From Methanobacteriota archaeon (GTDB taxonomy: Archaea > Thermoplasmatota > Thermoplasmata > RBG-16-68-12): DNA of 5,416 bases. Shown here in pieces: positions 1-5,416 of this stretch. Where the stretch lies: positions 1 to 5,416 of the forward strand of contig VBMR01000102.1 in the NCBI GenBank assembly GCA_005878325.1, in the 5' to 3' direction. Under the pieces are notes generated by a model. That model was given only the letters and a program-made list of their open reading frames with translations, searched no databases and was not told the DNA's origin. Each line of letters starts with the position of its first letter. The stretch's first letter is position 1. The position numbers and the translations under genes were made by a program.

Positions 1-452
1 CGGTCCTTCGAATCCTTCTTGCGGGGCTTGAGGGCCTTCCATTCTTGGGCGGCGAGAGGCTGTTTCAGATCGAAGACGTTGCCGTCGGGATCGGAGAACT
101 GGCCGAGCCACTCGCCCCATTCCATCTTCTCGGGCGGCAGGGGGAACTCGACGCCGTAGCGCCGAAGGCGCTCGTATTCGGCCAGGATGTCATCCGTGAG
201 GAACGTGATTCCGGTCGGTCCGGGTTCCGTCTCGTCCATCTGGCAGAGGTGGACTCGGGTCTGCGGACGGAACGGGCCCATCTCGATCCAATGGCCCGCG
301 CGCTCCGGCGTCCCTTGGACGGACGGGTCCGGATTCGAAATGGATGGGCCGATGTAGGCGACATCCAGGCCCAGGACGTCCCGGTACCACTCGATCGATT
401 TGTGCCGATCCGAGACGACGATCGCGATCGTGTCGACTCCGAGAATCCCCAT
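1..452 (-). CDS. VOC (glyoxalase / bleomycin-resistance-like) superfamily protein, C-terminal end cut by window
   Basis: ATG at 452-450 opens a frame that reaches the left edge after 150 codons without a stop. The protein has the classic VOC layout of two beta-alpha-beta-beta-beta halves: an opening strand and helix (TIAIVVSD 8-15, then SIEWYRDVLGLD 19-30), WIEMGP 55-60, TGITFLTDD 80-88, the helix EYERLRRYGVEF 92-103, and FSDPDGNVFDL 119-129. A lysine-rich tail follows, so few residues are probably missing. VOC proteins are small cytosolic metalloenzymes (glyoxalase I, extradiol dioxygenases, antibiotic-modifying enzymes) or binding proteins. The usual metal-ligand positions look altered here: Thr8 where His is common after G-x-D, no His before ITF, and Asp128 in place of the terminal Glu. 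A specific reaction therefore cannot be assigned. The gene lies 60 bases after the helicase stop on the same strand and is probably co-transcribed. Family call is strong; substrate is unknown. Confidence 0.9.
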   Translation of the reverse strand, partial: MGILGVDTIAIVVSDRHKSIEWYRDVLGLDVAYIGPSISNPDPSVQGTPERAGHWIEMGPFRPQTRVHLCQMDETEPGPTGITFLTDDILAEYERLRRYGVEFPLPPEKMEWGEWLGQFSDPDGNVFDLKQPLAAQEWKALKPRKKDSKD

Positions 453-462
453 GATCTCCCCC
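453..462 (-). promoter_or_regulatory. Shine-Dalgarno sequence of the VOC gene
   Basis: The minus strand reads GGGGGAGATC immediately before the ATG at 452. Against the usual archaeal/bacterial 16S 3' tail (complement GGAGGTGATC), eight of ten bases are identical and a ninth can pair as G-U. The G-rich core ends 5 bases before the ATG. An in-frame TAG at 485-483, with no other start codon in between, fixes ATG 452 as the start. The G-rich core also sits in an inverted repeat (CTCCC/GGGAG). Confidence 0.7.
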
Positions 463-512
463 GGGAGGCATTCGTGGCGAGACTATGAACCTGCCGCGAC
501 CCCGTCGATCGG

Positions 513-3500
513 TCACTTCTCCGCGGCGTGGCCGTACATCTTCGCGTACCACTCCATGACCTCGTGGTCGGAGATGCGCTCGACCTCGTCCTCGACCGCG
601 AGATCGTTCTCGGCCTCCCAAGCGTCGACGATCCGACGGGCCGCGGAATCGCCCTGGAACTCCGTGACGATGAGCTGTGACTTTCGCCGCCGAGCCTTGA
701 AGGCCGCGACCATCTCCGGCCCGTCGAAGACGACGTAGCAGGACCCCATGTGGAACTTCGACACGATCGCCTCGCGGAGGTAGAGGAACAGGTTGTCCAG
801 CGGGGTGAGGACGAACTTCCGTCGGAATTCCTGCTTCCCGATCCGCCCCAGGTCTTCCTTCACCACCCACAGGACCGTCCGCTCTCCGCGGGCCAGGAAG
901 CCCTTCGTCAGCCAGCCCTCCTTCTCGAACTCCCGCAGACGCGCCCGCGTCTCCGCCATGTTGTACTCGAACCGAGTGTAGGCGGAGAGGGCCTCGGCGG
1001 AGGTCACCCCGACGCTCCGGATGAGCCGTCGCAGGACCTCTCGGCGCGCCTCGTCCCGGCCCATCTTCGCGTCCGGCACGACCCGGTACCGGTTGTCGGC
1101 ATCGCGGGTCACGTGAGACCCCTCGTAGAGCTTCCGGAGGGCCGCGGCGGTCGCCGGGCGGTTCAGGTCCGACAAGACCAGCAGCCGCTGTCGGGAGATC
1201 GGGCCCTCCTCCGCGATCAGCCGGAGGACCACTTTCATGTCCTTCGTGAGGCGCGCTCCCTTCGCGGCTTTGAACAGACCGAGGTCCGCCTCGGAGCAGT
1301 ACGACCAATATTCGGGGATGTTGAGGCCCTTTGCGAGGAGCCCGTTCCGTTGCAGCCTCTCGAGGGAGCGGAAGTCCACCACCCGCAGACGGGCCGCGAA
1401 GTCCGACCGCAGGCCCCCGAGCGCCGTCGCCGCAACGATCGGATTCGGGAAGCGGGTCTCGGGGGCGATCCCCTGCTTCGACAATGTGTATGCGACGAGT
1501 TCCCGCCGTTCGAAGTCGCGGGTCACGATCGGCCCGTGGGCCAGGAAGTCGAAGAAGCGAACGAACCCCGCACGCGTCCACGGAGAAAGGTCCTCGACGT
1601 CCGGAACGTCCTTGTTCAGGAACCGAGTGACGCGCAGGACGTCCACGCCGCGCATCGTGTAGAAGGTCATCATGCGGACCAGGGCGGCAATCGCCTCTTC
1701 GAGCAGGTCCGGTGAGGTGACGTCCAGTTCGCGGACCTCGATGCACCCGCTCATCTCCCAGACCTCCGCCATCCCGACCAGGTCGCCGTCCTTCACGAGC
1801 GGGAAGAACCAGCCCTCTCCATAGCGGCTCGCGACCTGGGCCCAGAGGGCCTGGGTCCACGGATCCAGGAGGGAGAGGACCCGCAAAGGATCCGCGAGGT
1901 CCTTCCCCGTCGTCTTCCGGAGGGCGGGCAACTCCTCCTTCAAAACGAACATCTCGGACTCCGCTTTGCCCGTGACGAGGATGCGGGCGACGACGCCCTG
2001 CTCCTCCAAGCGGTCCATGACCCGCTCGAGGTCGTCCCACTCGAACCGGGCCCACTCCCGGATCCCGGAGAAGGGCACCGGTCCATAGGCCGCGAGGAAC
2101 CGTTTCACGATCGCCTCGAGCGGATCCTTCACCCCCTTCTCCGGCGGATCGAAGGCCACATAGAGATTGCGGGCGGTCCATCCGTCCCCTTGGAATTTCC
2201 GGATCACATAGACGTCGTAGTCGAGCTTGTCGAGGGCCTCCTTCACGGGCTCCTTTTCCTGATGCAGCTTTGCGACGATCCCCCAAATGTCGATCCCTTC
2301 CGAGGACCGAATCGCCTCGAGGACCTTCGACTCCAGGTCGGTGAGAGGACTGCGGGGAAAGGAGGACAGGAAGAGAGGCACGTCCTTCGCCCGGATGTAC
2401 CGGACGCGGCCGTTCAGGAATCGTCCCTCGAGGATCTCTCCTGATTCCCGCCGCCGGAGCCATTCCTTGTAGTCGAACCTGGATGTGTGGTTCCACACGT
2501 CGAGGACCATGCCGGCCTCGAGAAACCGGTCGAAGTAGTCGTCGATCGTCTCGACGCCATGGAATTGCTTGTCCAGGAGGAACGCCTTGACCAGCGTCTC
2601 GTCGAACACCTCCCGCGTCTCGCCTTTCCGCTGAAGTCGCTGCAGGTCCCGCGTGAGCATGAACTGGAATTCCTTGTCGACGAGGAAGTGGCCCGAGGAC
2701 ACGACGCCCTCCGATTCGAGGCCGCGTAGGACCTCCTCGACGAGCTCCGCCTCCAAGCCCAGGGCGACCGAGATCTCGGTGGCGCTGTAAGGCCCGTCCA
2801 CCTCGAGTCGTTTCGCGAGGACCTTGTCGAGTGACTCCTCGAAGTTCCCGCGCATCGGCTCCCTCGCAGCGAACACGGTCTCCTCGACCCCTCGGCGGGC
2901 GACCAGATAGGACCGCTCGAGTTTTCGCACGACCTCATTCAGGGCATCCTTCTCCATCTTCGTCGTCCGAAGAAGTTCCTTGTGGGTCCGGGGTTTTTCC
3001 TGGAGTGCCTTGAGGACCTTCTCCTCGGGCGGCTTCAACCGCGACCGCTGGGCGTACACGGCAACGTAGGTCGGTACGTGGTCCTTGAGTGTCCAGTGGA
3101 TCCCTTGCGGAGTCCAGACGCTCTCGACCTGGCCGTCGTCCATGAGTTGCCCGGCCCACTTGCGGATGTCGGCGAACGAGGCCGACGCGACCTCGAAAAC
3201 ATTCCGGCCTTTCTGCTGCAAGAGGTTCGAGTCGCCAACGCGATCGAGGTACGACAGGATGTCCTCCTTCCGTGCGACCTTCGGGAGCTTGCGGTGGAAG
3301 TACTCCGCAATCTCGCCCGGCTGGAACTGGATCGAACTGATCTGGTCCGTGGGCATGACGCGTTCCAGCACTTTGCGGTGGAGCTCCCGCAGAAGGGCGG
3401 ACCGGTCTTCCATGAGGACGAGGTCCGAGACCCCTTGGAGCACGACGTTGTGGGCGAAGGGCGAGGGCAGGCTCGCGAAGTCGCTTTCCACGACCGCAAT

Positions 3501-5416
3501 TTTCCCCGCCTCGATTCCCCGCAGGACCTCTCCGGCGTGGTCGAGGTCCATCACCTCGTGGAGGATCTCGTTGTACGCCTCCTTGACGACCGGGAAGTCC
3601 ACGATCTCATGGAGCCAGTCCAGCACCCGCTGGGACCGGAGCTGCTGGCGTCCGATCGACACCTCGCGGCCCTTGTAGTTTCGGAGGATCATGAAAGACC
3701 GCGTCGCACAGTGCCGGAAGCGCTGCTTGAACAACTCCGTGTTCCGGATCGCCCGCCGGAGGAGGTCTTCGAGCGTCTCGCTCGTGACGAGGTTGACGAG
3801 GCCCTTCAGCTCGATCTTCTTCGGGACCGTGATCATGAAGTTGTCATCCGTCACGCTGACGCGGACGTTCGTGTGGTGGGCCTCGGTAATGGCGAACGCG
3901 TACGCGCGGCTCAACGCGTCGTTCACCCTTCGCCCGAAGGGGAAGTGGAAAATCACGTTCCGGTTCCCCTTGACGTCGAGGTAGCCTTCCAGGAGCACCT
4001 GCCGATCCGTTGGCAGGTTCGGATTGATCGCCTCCTGCTCCTTCACGTAGGACACAAGGGATTGGGCGGAGCCCGCATCGACGCGGTACTGCTCCTTGAG
4101 CCATTCCCTCGCGGCGGCCTCCCCGTCCTTGCCGATCGCACGAACGAACTGATAGGTGCGTCCGCCGAGCACAAAGATGTCGCTCGGACTCAGGTACTCG
4201 ACGAACTTCTCGCTCAACTCACCGAGCGGGGAGCCGCGTTCCGAGAAGACATGGTACGTCCCTTCTTCCGGGATCGTCCCCACGTTCGTGTAGTAGATCA
4301 TCCGCGTGCCCTTCTTCTTGCCGAAGCGAGCCTCGGCCTCGTCGAGCCAAATCTTGGCGAAGACTTTGATGTCCGGATTCCGCGAGGACAGGTAGTCGAG
4401 CACCGCGAGGTAATCCTTCTTCGGCAGGTCGTGGAAGGCATACGACCGCCGGACAAGATCGAAGGCCTCGTCGAGGTCCCAACGCTTCTCGAGGGACATC
4501 GCGACGAGGGCCTGAGCGAGGACGTCGAGGGGGTTGTGCGGAATATCGATCCGATCGATCCGGGCGTCGTAGGCGGCTTTCGCAAGGGTCGCACATTCCA
4601 TGAGGTCCCATGGTTCGAAGGCGATCATCCGGCCTGTCGCGGTCTCACCATAGGCATGGCCCGCGCGCCCGATCCGCTGGAGTCCTTTCGCGACCGACTT
4701 CGGCGAACCGATTTGCACAACCAAGTCGATGTATCCGATGTCGATGCCAAGCTCGAGAGATGTCGACGAGACCGCGGCCTTGAGCCGACCTTCCTTCAGC
4801 TTCTGCTCCACGTCCAAGCGGGTGACCTTGGAGAGGGAGCCGTGATGCGCCTCGAGGTCTTCCACGCCTCGCTCCTTCAGCCGGAAGGAGACGTGCTCCG
4901 TTCCGCTCCGCGTGTTCGTGAAGATGAGGGTCGTGCGATGATCGTCGATCAGTTCGCTGAGGAGGTCATACATCCTCGCGTTTGCGACCTCCATCGGAAC
5001 GGCCGTGATGTCACGCACCGGGCACAGCACCGCGAGGTCGAGGTCCTTGCGCGTGTCGACCTCGACGATGTGCATGTCCCGCACCTTCCCGTTCGAGAAG
5101 CCCGCGAGGAACTTCGCCTCCTCCTCGATCGGCGCGATTGTCGCGCTCAGGCCGATACGGACGAATTCGCGACCCGTCTGCTCCCGTAGGCGCTCCAGGC
5201 AGATCGAGAGAAGGGAACCTCGCTTCGACGAACAGACCTCGTGGATTTCGTCCAGGATCACCCACTCCACGTTCGCGAAGTGCTCCCGGAATTTCGGCGT
5301 GCTGAGGATGATTGCGATGCTCTCCGGCGTCGTGATGAATATGTGAGGTGGCCGTCGAACCTGCTTCTGCCGTTCCTGAGGTGAAGTGTCGCCGGATCGG
5401 ACGCCGACCCGGATCA
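513..5416 (-). CDS. lhr: Lhr-type ATP-dependent DNA helicase with very long C-terminal extension (N-terminus outside window)
   Basis: The gene is open from the window edge to TGA at 515-513, giving 1633 visible residues. Numbering here starts at the codon at 5414-5412. No true start is visible: the reading frame continues in Lhr-like sequence up to the edge (GDT at 8-10, ITTPES at 27-32), so a GTG at 5270 is internal. Motor motifs: DEIH 55-58 (Walker B), SATI 90-93, IFTNTRS 164-170, HHGSLSK 190-196, SLELGIDIG 219-227 and QRIGRAGH 246-253. Walker A and motif Ia are off-window. Lhr core signatures follow: HFPFGRRVN 490-498, FRHCATRS 566-573 and SPFA 651-654. From about 795 onward are winged helices (797-853, 863-928) and two winged-helix/barrel units (1024-1246, 1389-1600). 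Lhr proteins are 3'-5' translocases on single-stranded DNA that unwind forks and RNA:DNA hybrids, and they are linked to DNA repair. Archaeal Lhr is usually about 900 residues and bacterial full-length Lhr about 1500. This one would be roughly 1740 if the missing N-terminus is the usual 100-130 residues. Family call is firm; the CTD role is inferred. Confidence 0.95.
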   Translation of the reverse strand, partial: IRVGVRSGDTSPQERQKQVRRPPHIFITTPESIAIILSTPKFREHFANVEWVILDEIHEVCSSKRGSLLSICLERLREQTGREFVRIGLSATIAPIEEEAKFLAGFSNGKVRDMHIVEVDTRKDLDLAVLCPVRDITAVPMEVANARMYDLLSELIDDHRTTLIFTNTRSGTEHVSFRLKERGVEDLEAHHGSLSKVTRLDVEQKLKEGRLKAAVSSTSLELGIDIGYIDLVVQIGSPKSVAKGLQRIGRAGHAYGETATGRMIAFEPWDLMECATLAKAAYDARIDRIDIPHNPLDVLAQALVAMSLEKRWDLDEAFDLVRRSYAFHDLPKKDYLAVLDYLSSRNPDIKVFAKIWLDEAEARFGKKKGTRMIYYTNVGTIPEEGTYHVFSERGSPLGELSEKFVEYLSPSDIFVLGGRTYQFVRAIGKDGEAAAREWLKEQYRVDAGSAQSLVSYVKEQEAINPNLPTDRQVLLEGYLDVKGNRNVIFHFPFGRRVNDALSRAYAFAITEAHHTNVRVSVTDDNFMITVPKKIELKGLVNLVTSETLEDLLRRAIRNTELFKQRFRHCATRSFMILRNYKGREVSIGRQQLRSQRVLDWLHEIVDFPVVKEAYNEILHEVMDLDHAGEVLRGIEAGKIAVVESDFASLPSPFAHNVVLQGVSDLVLMEDRSALLRELHRKVLERVMPTDQISSIQFQPGEIAEYFHRKLPKVARKEDILSYLDRVGDSNLLQQKGRNVFEVASASFADIRKWAGQLMDDGQVESVWTPQGIHWTLKDHVPTYVAVYAQRSRLKPPEEKVLKALQEKPRTHKELLRTTKMEKDALNEVVRKLERSYLVARRGVEETVFAAREPMRGNFEESLDKVLAKRLEVDGPYSATEISVALGLEAELVEEVLRGLESEGVVSSGHFLVDKEFQFMLTRDLQRLQRKGETREVFDETLVKAFLLDKQFHGVETIDDYFDRFLEAGMVLDVWNHTSRFDYKEWLRRRESGEILEGRFLNGRVRYIRAKDVPLFLSSFPRSPLTDLESKVLEAIRSSEGIDIWGIVAKLHQEKEPVKEALDKLDYDVYVIRKFQGDGWTARNLYVAFDPPEKGVKDPLEAIVKRFLAAYGPVPFSGIREWARFEWDDLERVMDRLEEQGVVARILVTGKAESEMFVLKEELPALRKTTGKDLADPLRVLSLLDPWTQALWAQVASRYGEGWFFPLVKDGDLVGMAEVWEMSGCIEVRELDVTSPDLLEEAIAALVRMMTFYTMRGVDVLRVTRFLNKDVPDVEDLSPWTRAGFVRFFDFLAHGPIVTRDFERRELVAYTLSKQGIAPETRFPNPIVAATALGGLRSDFAARLRVVDFRSLERLQRNGLLAKGLNIPEYWSYCSEADLGLFKAAKGARLTKDMKVVLRLIAEEGPISRQRLLVLSDLNRPATAAALRKLYEGSHVTRDADNRYRVVPDAKMGRDEARREVLRRLIRSVGVTSAEALSAYTRFEYNMAETRARLREFEKEGWLTKGFLARGERTVLWVVKEDLGRIGKQEFRRKFVLTPLDNLFLYLREAIVSKFHMGSCYVVFDGPEMVAAFKARRRKSQLIVTEFQGDSAARRIVDAWEAENDLAVEDEVERISDHEVMEWYAKMYGHAAEK
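615..1250 (-). repeat. Internal protein repeat unit 2 of the Lhr CTD (winged helix, winged helix, beta-barrel-like segment)
   Basis: These are residues 1389-1600 of the visible helicase. Landmarks run in the same order as in unit 1: LTKDMKVVLRLI, then TRFEY followed by the helix TRARLREFEKEG, then WVVKEDL, then VLTPLDNL opening the barrel. Offsets from unit 1 are about 365 residues at the first helix, 358 at RFE(W/Y), 360 at KE(E/D)L and 356 at VL(S/T)xLD. LTPLDNL is close to the LxPFDNL that opens the barrel of AlkZ-like proteins. The unit is followed by a short helical tail to the stop codon. Confidence 0.6.
1677..2345 (-). repeat. Internal protein repeat unit 1 of the Lhr CTD (winged helix, winged helix, beta-barrel-like segment)
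   Basis: These are residues 1024-1246 of the visible helicase. The unit opens with LTDLESKVLEAI, continues through a second winged helix containing ARFEW and the helix LERVMDRLEEQG, then FVLKEEL. It ends in a barrel-like stretch beginning VLSLLDPW, with the strands GWFFPLV and GDLVGMAEVWE. The barrel has the shape of the HTH_42/AlkZ family terminal barrel (LxPFD, then a GYYxLPVL-like strand and a GDRLVGR-like strand). Copy 2 is at 615-1250. The repeat was found by eye at protein level only; the DNA copies have diverged, so this is an old duplication. Confidence 0.6.

Noticed and set aside
45..488. A 147-codon plus-strand open frame at the left end
   Set aside because: It is the antisense of the VOC gene, which has clear superfamily motifs on the minus strand.
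750..1715. A 321-codon plus-strand open frame opposite the helicase CTD
   Set aside because: It is antisense to the helicase, has no recognisable domain, and its composition is typical of a shadow frame.
190..2496. A 768-codon open frame on the minus strand in another frame, overlapping both genes
   Set aside because: The translation is low-complexity Gly/Pro/Arg-rich sequence without domains. It overlaps the helicase CTD and the VOC gene, which both have clear family motifs in their own frames.
4545..4563. Short direct repeat of ATCGATCCG
   Set aside because: It encodes the sequence DRIDRID within the helicase and is too short to be more than local codon repetition.
2982..5189. A 735-codon open frame on the plus strand, opposite the helicase
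   Set aside because: It lies wholly antisense to a well-supported gene. Its product is dominated by R, E, D, L, V and H with no recognisable motif, as expected for the antisense of GC-rich coding DNA.
5268..5270. GTG as a possible start of the helicase
   Set aside because: Upstream in-frame sequence to the window edge is open and contains Lhr motifs (GDT, ITTPES) that precede the DEIH box in the family, so this GTG is an internal valine.

Overview
The window holds two genes, both on the minus strand and both running off an edge. The DNA is GC-rich (roughly 60% by eye). Nearly all of it is one very long gene, complement(513..5416), for an Lhr-type superfamily 2 DNA helicase. Its N-terminus, including the Walker A region, lies beyond position 5416. 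After a 60-base gap comes complement(1..452), a small vicinal-oxygen-chelate (VOC, glyoxalase-like) protein that is cut at its C-terminal end by the left edge.

The helicase core reads most like archaeal Lhr (DEIH box, SATI, SLELGIDIG, QRIGRAGH). The VOC gene has a strong Shine-Dalgarno sequence. Together with the GC content this suggests an uncultured high-GC archaeon, perhaps Thermoplasmatota-like. That taxonomic guess is inference, because the window contains no rRNA or other marker gene.

Layout in transcription order, right to left: 5416 to about 4600 is the ATPase motor (RecA1 remainder plus RecA2). About 4600 to 3040 is the Lhr-specific winged-helix and domain-4 region. About 3030 to 516 is a very long C-terminal region (CTD) built from winged helices and two beta-barrel-like segments. 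Positions 512 to 453 are a short spacer with a ribosome binding site, and 452 to 1 is the VOC protein. No RNA gene, mobile element, CRISPR array or clear terminator was seen.

The main point of interest is the helicase CTD. Within it, a winged-helix / winged-helix / barrel unit occurs twice, about 356-365 residues apart. The units resemble the HTH_42/AlkZ DNA-glycosylase fold known from bacterial Lhr CTDs. The second copy appears to lie beyond the point where a bacterial Lhr would end. The two genes are probably co-transcribed (same strand, short gap, no visible terminator), but the sequence shows no functional link between them.
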